The notes under the pieces were generated by a model that was not told where the DNA came from, did not search any database, and saw nothing but the letters and a program-made list of their open reading frames with translations. A program made the translations under genes and the position numbers. Shown in pieces: positions 36,415-45,011 of a stretch of 64,000 nucleotides of DNA; within the stretch, counting starts at the first letter, position 1; the number at the start of each line of letters is the position of its first letter. Origin of the DNA: Acidimicrobiaceae bacterium (GTDB lineage: Bacteria; Actinomycetota; Acidimicrobiia; Acidimicrobiales; RAAP-2); NCBI GenBank assembly GCA_027449885.1, contig DAIDKS010000015.1:1-64000 (forward strand). The letters are read 5' to 3'.

Positions 36415-37551
36415 GTGAGCCTGGTCGAGCGTGTGCGCGAGCGCCTCGCCGCCGTCCGGGACCCCGAGCTCGACGCCTCCATCGTCGAGCTCGGCATGGT
36501 CCGCGACGTCGCGGTCGAGGGCGACGGGGACCTCGTGGTCACGGTCGCCCTGACGACGATGGGCTGTCCGCTGCGGAGCCGCATCGAGCGCGACGTGCGC
36601 GACGCCGGCTTCGCCGTCGACGGCGTGCGGTCCGTGGAGGTCCGCGTCGTCGCGATGGACGCCGAGGAGCGGGGGGCGGCCCTGCGCACCGCCCGCGCCC
36701 GCGCCCAGGCCCAGGCCCCCACCACGACGCTGCGCCCCGGCGTCCCGGCCGTGGCGATCGCCTCGGGCAAGGGCGGCGTGGGCAAGTCCTCGGTGACGGC
36801 CAACCTCGCCGCCGCGCTCGCCCGACGAGGTCGGCGCGTCGGCGTCCTCGACGCCGACGTCTGGGGCTTCTCGCTGAGCCGCCTGCTCGGGGTGCGCGGC
36901 CCGGTCGAGGCCGTGGACGGCCGCATGGTCCCCCTCGAGCGGGCCGTGGGCGCCGGGTCCCTGCACGTCCTCTCCATGGGGCTGCTCGCCGAGGAGGGCG
37001 CGGCCCTCCTGTGGCGCGGGCTCGTCGTCCAGAAGGCCGTCGCCCAGTTCCTGGAGGACGCCGACTGGTCCGGTGTCGACATCCTGCTCGTCGACACCCC
37101 TCCCGGCACCGGCGACATCCCCATGACCCTCTCCCGACTGCTCCCCTCACTCGGCGTCGTCGTCGTCACGACGCCCCACCCCGCGGCCCAGGGGGTGGCG
37201 GCGCGCACCGGGGACTTCGCCCGCAAGTCGAACCTGCGCCTCCTCGGGGTGGTGGAGAACATGGCGCCGGTCGTCTGCGAGGCCGGCGTCCGCCACGCGT
37301 ACTTCGGTGAGGGCGGCGGCGCCCTCCTCGCCGAGAGCCTCCACACGGAGCTGCTCGCCTCGATCCCGCTGCGCGAGGACGTCGCCGCGGCGGGCGACGC
37401 GGGGCGGCCCGTCGCCAGCGCCCCCGACGCCGACTTCGACGCCCTCGTCGACCGCCTCGTCGAGCTAGCCCCGCCCGGTGGTGCGGCCGGCTGCAGCGCG
37501 CGCCTGCTCGACGCCGTCGCGCGCGCCGTCGCGGAGGCCCCGCTCGGATGA
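36415..37551 (+). CDS. mrp: Mrp/NBP35-family P-loop ATPase with N-terminal MIP18 (DUF59) domain
   Basis: The 378-residue protein joins a DUF59 domain (residues 1-80, LAAVRDPELDASIVELGMVRDV and TTMGCPLRSRIERDV) to a deviant Walker A ATPase (ASGKGGVGKSSVTANLA at 116-132). DVWGFSLSRLLG and LLVDTPPGTGDI follow. These proteins carry or transfer Fe-S clusters. The usual CPxC pair before the FGEGGG motif is reduced to a single Cys (PVVCEAG), as in several actinobacterial members. The GTG start was chosen after a non-coding lead. Confidence 0.9.
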   Translation: MSLVERVRERLAAVRDPELDASIVELGMVRDVAVEGDGDLVVTVALTTMGCPLRSRIERDVRDAGFAVDGVRSVEVRVVAMDAEERGAALRTARARAQAQAPTTTLRPGVPAVAIASGKGGVGKSSVTANLAAALARRGRRVGVLDADVWGFSLSRLLGVRGPVEAVDGRMVPLERAVGAGSLHVLSMGLLAEEGAALLWRGLVVQKAVAQFLEDADWSGVDILLVDTPPGTGDIPMTLSRLLPSLGVVVVTTPHPAAQGVAARTGDFARKSNLRLLGVVENMAPVVCEAGVRHAYFGEGGGALLAESLHTELLASIPLREDVAAAGDAGRPVASAPDADFDALVDRLVELAPPGGAAGCSARLLDAVARAVAEAPLG

Positions 37552-38339
37552 GCCCTCTCGGGCTGATCGTCACGATCGCCGCCGTCGCCGGCGCCGGCGC
37601 CTGGATCGCCTCGCTCCTCACGCGGGACACGTCGTGGATCGACCGACTCTGGTCGATCCTGCCCGAGACCTACGTGTGGGTCGTCGCGGCGAGTGAGCAC
37701 CTGCGCGACGCGCGTCTCGACGTGCTCGCCGTGCTCACCACCCTGTGGGGGGTCCGGCTCACCTACAACTTCGCTCGCAAGGGCGGATATCGCGGCGTCG
37801 AGGACTACCGCTGGGCCGAGGTGCGACGGACCATGTCCCCGGCCCTCTTCCAGGTCGTCAACCTCGTCTTCATCGTGGCGATCCAGAGCGCCCTCCTCGT
37901 CGCGATCGCCCTGCCGGCCCTCGTCGCCCGCGACCACCCGCGCCCCTGGGGCCCGCTCGACACGGTGCTCGCCGCCCTCTTCCTCGCCGCCCTGGTCGGC
38001 GAGACCGTCGCCGACGAGCAGCAGTGGCGCTTCCACCAGCGCAAGCACCGGGGCGAGACCGAGCGGGGATTCCTCGCGGAGGGGCTCTTTCGCTACGCGC
38101 GCCACCCGAACTACTTCTTCGAGCTCGCCCAGTGGTGGCTCGTCTACCTGCTGGGGGCGAGCGGCGCGGGAACGGCCGGCCGGTGGGCGCTGGTGGGACC
38201 GGTGGCCCTCACGGCGCTCTTCGTCGGCTCGACCCGATTCACCGAGTCCCTCAGCTCGGCGAAGTACCCCGACTACGCCGCGTACCAACGCACGACGTCA
38301 CCGGTCATCCCCTGGCGACCGCGCGGTCAGTCGTCGTAG
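37548..38339 (+). CDS. DUF1295 membrane protein, steroid 5-alpha-reductase-like
   Basis: The 263-residue polytopic protein has about six hydrophobic helices (SPLGLIVTIAAVAGAGAWIASL, then VVNLVFIVAIQSALLVAIALPAL). The C-terminal block LFRYARHPNYFFELAQWWLVYL is the isoprenylcysteine-methyltransferase/steroid-reductase NADPH-binding signature. Function within bacteria is mostly unknown; a lipid or polyprenyl reduction is plausible. The ATG overlaps the mrp stop. The gene ends convergent with the NUDIX hydrolase. Confidence 0.85.
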   Translation: MSPLGLIVTIAAVAGAGAWIASLLTRDTSWIDRLWSILPETYVWVVAASEHLRDARLDVLAVLTTLWGVRLTYNFARKGGYRGVEDYRWAEVRRTMSPALFQVVNLVFIVAIQSALLVAIALPALVARDHPRPWGPLDTVLAALFLAALVGETVADEQQWRFHQRKHRGETERGFLAEGLFRYARHPNYFFELAQWWLVYLLGASGAGTAGRWALVGPVALTALFVGSTRFTESLSSAKYPDYAAYQRTTSPVIPWRPRGQSS

Positions 38340-39103
38340 CCCGGATCGCCGGGTACCACGATGTGCACGGCCCCGTCTCGCTCGACCATCCGCGGCTCGA
38401 TGCGCGGCACCGACTCCTGAGCGTGAGCGAAGGCGACCACGTCGGCCGCGCGGGCGAAGTCGGCGATGGCGGCGAGGTTGCGCAGGGTCGGCAGGATGAC
38501 GGTCATCTCACCGCGCTCGGCCGCGAGCAGGGCGTCACCGGGACGGATCCACCGGTGGGCCACGGTCTCGCCCTCGTCGTGTCCGGCCACCTGGTCGACC
38601 GGTGCGGCCACCACGAAGAAGCGCGTGTCGTAACGACGGGGCTGCCCGAGCGGCGTGACCCAGTGGGAGAGGTACCCGAGACCTCGCAGGTCGACGACGA
38701 GTCCGGCCCGGGCGAGCACCGCGTCGAAGTCGTCCTCGTGGGCGTTGAGGCGGGTGCGCGCCGCGTTCAGCGCGTCGCGCTGGCGCACGACGGCCTCGGT
38801 CGCCCCGTCCGGGGTCGCGGCGAGGAGGAGGCCGGCCTCCTCGAAGAGCTCGCGGACGGCGGCGTGGAAGTAGGCGAGGCCCCCGGCGGCGAGGCCGAGC
38901 CGACGCGAGGCCGTCGCGTCGTCCGGACCGAGGGCCGCGCGGATCGCGTCGGCCGCGTCGAGCGCCCCGCCCGGGAAGACGTAGGCGCCACCGACGAAGT
39001 CGCTCTTGAGATTGCGCCGGACCATCAGGACCTCGACGCCCGACGCCCCGTCGCGCAGCGGGAGAATGGTTGCGGCCGGTCGCGGGGCCGGTACGTCGGG
39101 CAT
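38327..39103 (-). CDS. NUDIX hydrolase
   Basis: The 258-residue protein has an N-terminal strand ([22 protein letters not shown]) and the Nudix helix as [16 protein letters not shown] with a long loop between GG (VFPGGALD) and the helix, as in the larger CoA-pyrophosphatase-like subgroup. The magnesium-binding Glu pair is intact. It cleaves a nucleoside diphosphate linked to another moiety; substrate unknown. I chose the ATG at 39103, since 29 upstream residues are Pro/Arg-rich and overlap the promoter region of the DUF929 gene. Confidence 0.86.
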   Translation of the reverse strand: MPDVPAPRPAATILPLRDGASGVEVLMVRRNLKSDFVGGAYVFPGGALDAADAIRAALGPDDATASRRLGLAAGGLAYFHAAVRELFEEAGLLLAATPDGATEAVVRQRDALNAARTRLNAHEDDFDAVLARAGLVVDLRGLGYLSHWVTPLGQPRRYDTRFFVVAAPVDQVAGHDEGETVAHRWIRPGDALLAAERGEMTVILPTLRNLAAIADFARAADVVAFAHAQESVPRIEPRMVERDGAVHIVVPGDPGYDD

Positions 39104-39191
39104 ACCCGCCAACCTACCGACCGGCGAGGGACGAGGACCGGCCGGGGGACGCACTCCACTAGATTTGGGCCGACCATCGCGAAGGAGCACC

Positions 39192-40145
39192 GTGGCGAAG
39201 AACCCCCCCTCTCAGCGCCCGAAGAGTTCGGGTCCGAGCCGCACGGCCGCCCGCCCCGGCACCAAGCCCCCCGCCGGCCGGCCGGCCGGCCTGTTCACCT
39301 GGGTCGCGATCGGGCTCGTCGTCGTCGTGGTGGCGGCCCTCGTCATCATCAAGGTCACGACCACGTCGAACGGGGCCACGTCGAACGCCTTCCAGCCGAC
39401 GAGCGCCACCGTCGCCCAGGAGGTGACGAGCGTGCCCGCCTCGGTCTTCAACGCGGTGGGCGTGACCTCGACGGCCGTCCCCGTCACGCCCCCGATCCCC
39501 CTCTCGAAGCAGCCCGCCCTGGTCGACGCGGCGACCGGAAAGCCGGAGCTCTTCTACCTGGGCGCCGAGTACTGCCCCTTCTGCGCCGCCGAGCGCTGGC
39601 CGCTCATCCTCGCCCTCAGCCGCTTCGGCACGTTCAAGAACCTCGGGGACATGGAGAGCTCCACCAAGACCGGCGAGGTCTACCCCGGCACCCCGACCTT
39701 CACGTTCGTGAAGTCGACCTACACCTCGCCCTACCTCTCCTTCAAGTCGATCGAGCAGTTCACGAACGTCTGGGACAACGCGACGAACTACTACACGCCG
39801 CTCCAGACCCCCTCGAAGCCCGAGGAGGCCGTCTTCACCAAGTACGACACGTCCAAGTACATCCCCGGCATCACCTCGGCCCAGGACGGCTCGATCCCCT
39901 TCATCACGATCGGTAACCAGTACCTCGTCGCCGGCGCCAGCTACACGCCCCAGCTCCTCGCGGGCATCTCGCGCGAGACGATCGCCGGCGGGCTCAGCAA
40001 CGCGACGAACCCGGTGACGGTGGCGATCGTGGCGACGGCCAACTACCTCACGGCCTCGATCTGCTCCATCACCAAGGACCACCCGGGTTCGGTCTGCTCC
40101 AGCAAGGGTGTCGTCGCCGCCAAGAAGGTCCTCGGCATCAAGTGA
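39192..40145 (+). CDS. membrane-anchored thioredoxin-fold protein (DUF929)
   Basis: The 317-residue protein has a basic Pro-rich N-terminus, one membrane helix ([20 protein letters not shown]) and an extracytoplasmic domain with [21 protein letters not shown]. The CPFC active site and surrounding strand are DUF929/thioredoxin-like. A coupled VKOR gene follows, so it very likely exchanges disulfides with the VKOR during oxidative folding outside the membrane. The GTG has a GAAGGAG ribosome site. Two further Cys occur near the C-terminus ([16 protein letters not shown]). Confidence 0.85.
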   Translation: MAKNPPSQRPKSSGPSRTAARPGTKPPAGRPAGLFTWVAIGLVVVVVAALVIIKVTTTSNGATSNAFQPTSATVAQEVTSVPASVFNAVGVTSTAVPVTPPIPLSKQPALVDAATGKPELFYLGAEYCPFCAAERWPLILALSRFGTFKNLGDMESSTKTGEVYPGTPTFTFVKSTYTSPYLSFKSIEQFTNVWDNATNYYTPLQTPSKPEEAVFTKYDTSKYIPGITSAQDGSIPFITIGNQYLVAGASYTPQLLAGISRETIAGGLSNATNPVTVAIVATANYLTASICSITKDHPGSVCSSKGVVAAKKVLGIK

Positions 40146-40612
40146 GCCGACCGCTCGAGCCGGTGTCGCGAGGCGTCGTCGTCGCGACGTTCCTCCTGAG
40201 CCTCGTCGGTCTGGGGATCTCGGGCTACCTGACGTTCACGCACTTCGAGGGCACCCGCTACCTCGCGTGCTCGACGTCGGGCATCCTCAACTGCTCCACG
40301 GTGACCACCTCCCCCGAGTCCTACTTCCTCGGGATCCCGGTCGCCGTGCTGGGACTGGTCGGCTACGTGGCGATGGCCGCCCTCAACTCCCCGTGGGGAT
40401 GGCGCTCGGCGCACCGGATCGTCCACGTCGCCCGCGCCGTCCTGGTGGCGGGCTCGATGGCCTTCGTCCTGTGGCTGATCACGGCCGAGCTCCTCTACAT
40501 CAACCACATCTGCGAGTGGTGCAGCGGCGTGCACCTCGTCACGTTCGTCCTCTTCGTCATCATGGCCCGGGTCGCCCCGCGCCAGTTCGGGTGGGGCTCA
40601 GGCGCGCAGTAG
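40142..40612 (+). CDS. vitamin K epoxide reductase family protein
   Basis: The 156-residue membrane protein has four to five helices and the VKOR cysteine pairs: [10 protein letters not shown] in the outer loop and CEWC in the quinone-side helix. It reoxidises a thioredoxin-like partner and passes electrons to menaquinone. Its GTG overlaps the DUF929 stop (GTGA), so both are one operon for disulfide formation. The end overlaps the convergent whiB by 15 bases. Confidence 0.92.
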   Translation: MSRPLEPVSRGVVVATFLLSLVGLGISGYLTFTHFEGTRYLACSTSGILNCSTVTTSPESYFLGIPVAVLGLVGYVAMAALNSPWGWRSAHRIVHVARAVLVAGSMAFVLWLITAELLYINHICEWCSGVHLVTFVLFVIMARVAPRQFGWGSGAQ

Positions 40613-40846
40613 GACGCGGCGCTCGACCTCGTTGAGGCCGCCCCAGATCCCGTGGCTCTCGTGACGGTCGAGGGCGGCGGCCAGACACTCCTCGCGAACG
40701 TCGCACGACTGGCAGATCCGCTTCGCGGCCTGCTCGCGCAGCTGGCGCTGCTCCTTGCGCTCCCCCGACTCGGGCGGGAAGAAGAGTCCCTGCTCGTGGC
40801 TGCGACAGGCCCCGAGCTCGACCCACGTGGCCGGTGTGATGGCCAT
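40598..40846 (-). CDS. WhiB-family iron-sulfur transcription regulator
   Basis: The 82-residue protein carries the four cluster Cys (14, 45, 48, 54) in C-x30-C-x2-C-x5-C spacing, followed by the GIWGGLNEVERR turn and a short basic end. WhiB proteins bind [4Fe-4S] and the principal sigma factor, and are restricted to actinobacteria and their phages. The size and the turn match WhiB1-like members. The ATG at 40846 has a GGGGGGAGAG ribosome site. The 11 residues before it in the longer frame are not needed. Confidence 0.93.
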   Translation of the reverse strand: MAITPATWVELGACRSHEQGLFFPPESGERKEQRQLREQAAKRICQSCDVREECLAAALDRHESHGIWGGLNEVERRVLLRA

Positions 40847-40951
40847 CTCTCCCCCCTGGTTCGACTGCGGAGCGAACACTACTCACCCGTCTGCGCCCCG
40901 GCAAGGGGCGACGGACCAAGGTCCCGGACGGGGCTCCGCTACGCTACGGAC

Positions 40952-41374
40952 GTGGCCACCGTCCTCCTCGCCAGCGACCAGCCCGCCCTGCGCGCCGACC
41001 TGCGCGCCACCATCGAGGGCCCCGACATCGAGGTGGAGGAGGTCGAGTCGGGACCGGCCGTCCTCCGGCGCGTCAAGGAGGGGGGCGTCGACCTGGTCGT
41101 CCTCGACCTCCAGATCGGGTCGATGGGGGCCATGGCCATCACGCTCGACCTGCGCAACGAGGAGTCCTACGGCGCCGCCGAGCCGGTCGCCGTCCTGATG
41201 CTGCTCGACCGGCGTCCCGACGTCTTCCTGGCGCGCCGCTCGACGGCCGAGGGCTTCCTCGTGAAGCCCCTCGACCCCCAGCGCGTACGGGTCGCGATCC
41301 GGGCCCTGCTCGCCGACGAGTCCTACGAGGACGAGTCCTGGCGGCCGGCGACGGTCCGCGTCGGCGGCGAATGA
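40952..41374 (+). CDS. receiver-only response-regulator-like protein
   Basis: The 140-residue protein has one CheY-like domain (VATVLLASDQPALRADLRATIEG), the likely phospho-acceptor Asp in LVVLDLQIGSMG and a strand-5 lysine in FLVKPLD. No output domain is present. It lies ATGA-coupled to a CBS-domain protein, which may be its partner. No histidine kinase is nearby. The GTG at 40952 was preferred because upstream sequence overlaps the whiB promoter region. Confidence 0.82.
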   Translation: MATVLLASDQPALRADLRATIEGPDIEVEEVESGPAVLRRVKEGGVDLVVLDLQIGSMGAMAITLDLRNEESYGAAEPVAVLMLLDRRPDVFLARRSTAEGFLVKPLDPQRVRVAIRALLADESYEDESWRPATVRVGGE

Positions 41375-42204
41375 GCGAACCTCCGCCATCGCGACCCCCC
41401 CGGGGCCGCTGGCGTGACCGCTTCGGGAGTCGACCGACGCCCGAGTCCCGTAGCCCCGAAGCCGACGCGATCCACGCCCGGGTCGACCAGCTGCACGACC
41501 TCGAGCTGCGCGACGTGATGACCCCGCGGGTCGACGTCGCCTACCTCCGGGTCCCGGTGACGCCGGAGGCCGTCGCCGAGGCCGTGCGCGACACAGGCCA
41601 CTCCTGCTTCCCGGTCGTGAGTGGCGACCTCGACGACGTCGAGGGCGTCCTGCTGGTGAACGACCTCTTCCGCTCGACGACCGTTCGGCGCGCCATCGGG
41701 GTGAGCCTGCCCGACGCCACCGAGATCGCCCGCAAGATACGTCGTCCGCTCCTGCTTCCCGAGACCCTCGACCTGCTCGAGAGCCTCACCGAGATGCGCC
41801 GCCAGCGCCGCACCTTCGCCGTCGTCCTCGACGAGCACGGCGGCGTCGCCGGCGTCGTCTCGGTGCGCGACATCCTCGAGCAGCTCGTGGGCGACCTCGC
41901 TGACGAGTTCGACGAGGACGACGAGCCGACCATCCTGCGCATCCGTGAGGAGCGCTGGCTGGTGGACGGCCAGACCCACGTCGACGAGGTCGCCGAGCGT
42001 CTCGGGCTCGAGATCCCCGAGGGCGAGTACGTGACGATCGCGGGCTTCATCCTCGACCTCGCGGGCGAGATCCCGAGCCCCGGTGCCACCTACTCCTTCG
42101 GCGACTGGACCTTCCGGGTCCAGTCCGTCGAGCGGCGCCGGATCAGCGAGATCGTCGCGGAGCACCACACGCCCGAGCCCGGTGACGACGACGGGGGCGT
42201 TTAG
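41371..42204 (+). CDS. CBS-pair protein with CorC/HlyC domain (no DUF21)
   Basis: The 277-residue protein has a charged N-terminal tail, then two CBS repeats (LRDVMTPRVDVAYLRVPV... and RRPLLLPETLDLLESLTEMRRQRRTFAVVLDEHGGVAGVVS). A CorC_HlyC transporter-associated domain (WLVDGQTHVDEVAERLGLEIPEGEYVTIAGFIL) ends it. The membrane DUF21 part usual in the family is absent, so it is soluble like CorC of E. coli. CorC proteins affect magnesium/cobalt homeostasis. It begins within the stop of the receiver gene. Confidence 0.85.
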   Translation: MSEPPPSRPPRGRWRDRFGSRPTPESRSPEADAIHARVDQLHDLELRDVMTPRVDVAYLRVPVTPEAVAEAVRDTGHSCFPVVSGDLDDVEGVLLVNDLFRSTTVRRAIGVSLPDATEIARKIRRPLLLPETLDLLESLTEMRRQRRTFAVVLDEHGGVAGVVSVRDILEQLVGDLADEFDEDDEPTILRIREERWLVDGQTHVDEVAERLGLEIPEGEYVTIAGFILDLAGEIPSPGATYSFGDWTFRVQSVERRRISEIVAEHHTPEPGDDDGGV

Positions 42205-42211
42205 GCCCCCA

Positions 42212-42691
42212 CTACGGCGCGGTGTCGTCCGAGACGACCTTCCAGCCCGTGGGCAGCTGGGCGACCGTGGCCCACGTCGTCGCCGAACCGACCACCGGGT
42301 AGGGCTTGTGGCGCACCTGGACGAGCACGGCCGCCTTGGCGGTCTTCGGCACCACGCCCACGTAGCCGGCGCGGCCGCCCCCCTCGTTGAGGCACCAGTG
42401 GACCCCGGTGCGTTCGAGGACGACGTTGAGGATCCGCATCCGATTGCCGACGACTGTCATCGGGGTGAGGTGGCGCGCCGCGTAGTACTTCGTGAGCGTG
42501 GACTTCACGATCGGGCTCACCGGCTTCACCGGCCAGGATGCGAGCGTCGGGCAGCGCGGCAGGGTGGACGCCGCCGCCGGGGCGCCGCCGGAGGGCAGGG
42601 CGAGCGGCAGGGCGAGTACGGCTCCGGCGAGGGCGACGGCGGGGATGGCCCGACGACGCGGGGACCGGGTGAGGGACAGTGCACCGGACAT
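42212..42691 (-). CDS. secreted hypothetical protein
   Basis: I do not recognise this 159-residue protein. The N-terminus MSGALSLTRSPRRRAIPAVALAGAVLALPLALPSGGAPAAA is a clear Sec-type signal peptide. The mature part has two Cys (LPRCPTLA and HWCLNEGG), which could form one disulfide. It ends VAQLPTGWKVVSDDTAP. A GAGGAGGCGCC ribosome site supports the ATG at 42691. It is convergent with the CBS gene (7-base gap). Confidence 0.75.
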   Translation of the reverse strand: MSGALSLTRSPRRRAIPAVALAGAVLALPLALPSGGAPAAASTLPRCPTLASWPVKPVSPIVKSTLTKYYAARHLTPMTVVGNRMRILNVVLERTGVHWCLNEGGGRAGYVGVVPKTAKAAVLVQVRHKPYPVVGSATTWATVAQLPTGWKVVSDDTAP

Positions 42692-42834
42692 GGCGCCTCC
42701 TCGGTGACGAGGCCCCGGGCGGACTTTCCGTCTCGACCTCACCCTACGCCCCGAGGGGAACCGGGCCAAATCGGCTGCGAACGCCCACCACGGGGGCGCG
42801 ATAGGCTTTCCGGGCTGCGGGGTTCGCCCCGCAA

Positions 42835-42912
42835 CGGGCTGTAGCGCAGTTTGGTTAGCGCGCTGCGTTCGGGACGCAGAGGTCCCCGGTTCAAATCCGG
42901 GCAGCCCGACCA
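42835..42912 (+). tRNA. tRNA-Pro(CGG), CCA encoded
   Basis: The acceptor strand CGGGCTG pairs with CAGCCCG, followed by discriminator A and an encoded CCA. The anticodon stem CTGCG/CGCAG carries the loop TTCGGGA with anticodon CGG. The T-arm contains GGTTCAAATCC. The gene sits 26 bases before tRNA-Glu. Confidence 0.95.
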
Positions 42913-42937
42913 ACCACGGTCGTCCGTGGCACCCCAG

Positions 42938-43010
42938 GCCCCCATCGTCTAGCGGCCTAGGACACCACCCTTTCAAGGTGGCGGCACGGGTTCGAATCCC
43001 GTTGGGGGTG
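42938..43010 (+). tRNA. tRNA-Glu(TTC), no encoded CCA; probable attachment site of the adjacent element
   Basis: The acceptor GCCCCCA pairs with TGGGGGT (last pair G-T), discriminator G, then CTC rather than CCA. The anticodon stem CCACC/GGTGG holds CTTTCAA with anticodon TTC. The T-arm contains GGTTCGAATCC. tRNA-Thr and tRNA-Pro in this window do encode CCA. An integrase gene starts 480 bases downstream, so the 3' end is a likely integration point. Confidence 0.94.
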
Positions 43011-43070
43011 CTCATCGTCCTGCTTGGTCAGAGCCCGCATCTCCGCCCGCGCGTCAGACGCCCACGACCA

Positions 43071-43090
43071 CTTCCATAGCTTCTTCCATA
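43071..43090. repeat. tandem 8-base direct repeat before the excisionase gene
   Basis: CTTCCATA occurs at 43071-43078 and again at 43083-43090, a 12-base period. The sequence is AT-richer than its surroundings and lies between tRNA-Glu and the excisionase. It may be an integrase arm-type or excisionase site. Confidence 0.35.
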
Positions 43091-43173
43091 ATTTCGCCGT
43101 GCCCGGAGCGTCCCAGGAGGTCCCATAACTGCGGCGAGTGCGCTCGAGCGCGCGGGGCGGACCGGTCCTGTCC

Positions 43174-43488
43174 ATGAACACGACAGCCACCACCCGCCAC
43201 GCCGATCCCGACCGGTTCCTCACGGTGCCCGAGCTCATCGAGCGCTGGCCGATCGGGCGCAACTCGACCTACGCGCTCATCAAGAGCCCCGACTTCCCCC
43301 GGGCCCTGGTCCTCCTGCGCCAGGCCAACGGCCAGCCGCGCTCCATGGGCTACCGCGAGGCCGACATCCGGGCCTTCGAGGAGGCCCACATGGTGCACGC
43401 GAGCGAGCTCGAGCTCGAGCCCGACGAGGACGCCCCGGCCAGCCTGCCGCCGGCCAAGCGCGCCCAGCCCCACCGGAGGGCCCGCTGA
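43174..43488 (+). CDS. AlpA-like DNA-binding protein / excisionase
   Basis: The 104-residue protein has a MerR-like winged helix, DRFLTVPELIERWPIGRNSTYALIKSPDFPRALVL, near residues 12-46, followed by YREADIRAFEEAHM. AlpA-type proteins act as excisionases or activate element genes. The ATG at 43174 was chosen over an earlier in-frame start. Its stop overlaps the integrase ATG (TGATG), a typical xis-int pairing in actinobacterial integrative elements. Confidence 0.8.
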   Translation: MNTTATTRHADPDRFLTVPELIERWPIGRNSTYALIKSPDFPRALVLLRQANGQPRSMGYREADIRAFEEAHMVHASELELEPDEDAPASLPPAKRAQPHRRAR

Positions 43489-45011
43489 TGCCGGCCAGGG
43501 GATCATCCGGCACCACGCGGCGCCCGCCGCTGCGCAGCGACCGCGGCGTCAAGCTCTACGCGCCCACGATGGCGAAGCCCTACTTCCGCGTCGTCGCGGC
43601 CGGCCAGGTCGAGCGCACCAGCGCACCCGTGCCGCGCGAGCGCCTCGCCGCGAGTGAGGCCGTCAAGTTCACGGGCCGTGGACTCGACCCCGAGACGGCC
43701 CGCTCGCGACGCGAGGCCGACGAGCTCTTCGACCAGATGGTGCGCTGGGCCAAGCACCAGACGAGCCCGACGCGACGGGGCGAGCGCACGATGAACGCGC
43801 TGTGCGACCGGCGGCTCGAGGACCTGCGCGGCAAGGGGCGGGCACGCTCGACCATCGACCTGAACGAGAGCCTGATGCGCCTCTACGTGCGTCCGGTCGT
43901 CGGCGACGTCGAGGTCGCGGACTGGAGCCCCGAGCACTCCCTCGCCGTGCTGAACCGCGCTCGCGAGACCTGCGGGGCCGAGCGCGTGGCCGACCTCGGC
44001 AGTCTCCTGCGCAGCCTCGTCACCCTGGCGCACCGCAAGCCCCTGTGGCTCTCGCGCGACGAGGACCCCCTGGAGGGTGTGGAGTTCCGGGTGCGCGCCG
44101 CGAGGCAGGGCGAGAGCGTCCACTACGTGCCCGCCAAGGAACGCCCCTCGACCGAGCAGGTGGAGTCCCTGGCCGACGCCATGCAGGAGGTCGGGTGCTC
44201 GGCCCAGAGCTACCACGACAGCCGACCGACGACGAGCGTCACCGTCGACCGACAGTGGGGCTGGCTGCTCACCCAGACCATGGGCAAGGCCGGGCCCCGC
44301 TTCGGCGAGGCGATCGCCCTCACCGTGACGAGCGTGGCGCGCCCGCTCGCCGAGGTCCTCTCGGCAATCGAGGGCGACCTCACGCTCAGCCCCGCCGGTC
44401 GGGCGGCGCGGCGCGGGGCCGTCATCGACCTGCCCCACGGCTACGCCCTCGATCCCGGGCGCCGCCTCATCCACATCGACGAGACCGTCGAGTGGGAGGG
44501 CTCGAGGCCCCACATCGCCCCGTGCGAGGAGCGCCCCTCGGGCAAGGCGCCCAAGTCCAAGAAGGAGCGCTGGACGATCTACCCGGCGAGCCTCGTGGAG
44601 GCGATGGCCGCACGCTGTGCTGAGCTGCTCCAGCGCTTCGGGCCCGAGCGGGGTCCCCACGCGCTGCTCTTTCCCGCCGGCGACCACCGCTTCGTCCAGG
44701 TTCCCCGGGACCCGCGACGGCCCTCACGGGGCACGCGCTGGCAGGACCAGGACTGGTGGAGCCGCGGCCACTTCCGCAAGACCATGTACCTCAACGCCGT
44801 CGCCCGGGCGGAGGGGTGGCCGGACACCCCCGAGTTCCCCTTCGAGAACCTGCGGCACCACTTCGCCACCTGGGCCAAGCGCAACGAGTACTCCGACGAG
44901 CTCATCAGCCACTGCATGGGCCACGCCACGGTCGACTACACCCAGCGGCGCTACTTCCGTACGGGGGCCGACACTATTCCCGACGGCATGGCGGCCTCGA
45001 ATAATCTCTGA
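43488..45011 (+). CDS. int: tyrosine-type site-specific integrase
   Basis: This 507-residue phage-type integrase has an N-terminal arm-binding and core-binding region (ERTMNALCDRRLEDLRGKGRARSTIDLNESLM). The catalytic domain carries the first Arg in GPRFGEAIAL, FENLRHHFATWAKRNEYSDELISHCMGHA, and the tyrosine in TVDYTQRRYF. The H of the HxLR box is Glu-Asn here (ENLRHHFA). It is longer than most because of an insert around 330-370 (VEWEGSRPHIAPCEERPSGKAPK). Together with the excisionase and the tRNA-Glu gene it defines an integrative element. Confidence 0.9.
   Translation: MPARGSSGTTRRPPLRSDRGVKLYAPTMAKPYFRVVAAGQVERTSAPVPRERLAASEAVKFTGRGLDPETARSRREADELFDQMVRWAKHQTSPTRRGERTMNALCDRRLEDLRGKGRARSTIDLNESLMRLYVRPVVGDVEVADWSPEHSLAVLNRARETCGAERVADLGSLLRSLVTLAHRKPLWLSRDEDPLEGVEFRVRAARQGESVHYVPAKERPSTEQVESLADAMQEVGCSAQSYHDSRPTTSVTVDRQWGWLLTQTMGKAGPRFGEAIALTVTSVARPLAEVLSAIEGDLTLSPAGRAARRGAVIDLPHGYALDPGRRLIHIDETVEWEGSRPHIAPCEERPSGKAPKSKKERWTIYPASLVEAMAARCAELLQRFGPERGPHALLFPAGDHRFVQVPRDPRRPSRGTRWQDQDWWSRGHFRKTMYLNAVARAEGWPDTPEFPFENLRHHFATWAKRNEYSDELISHCMGHATVDYTQRRYFRTGADTIPDGMAASNNL

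Noticed and set aside
42739-42945. Small minus-strand ORF with GCPDLNRGPLRPERSALTKLRYSP
   Set aside because: This is the well-known false translation of the antisense strand of a tRNA gene, here tRNA-Pro. The same holds for QRDSNPCRHLERVVS opposite tRNA-Glu.
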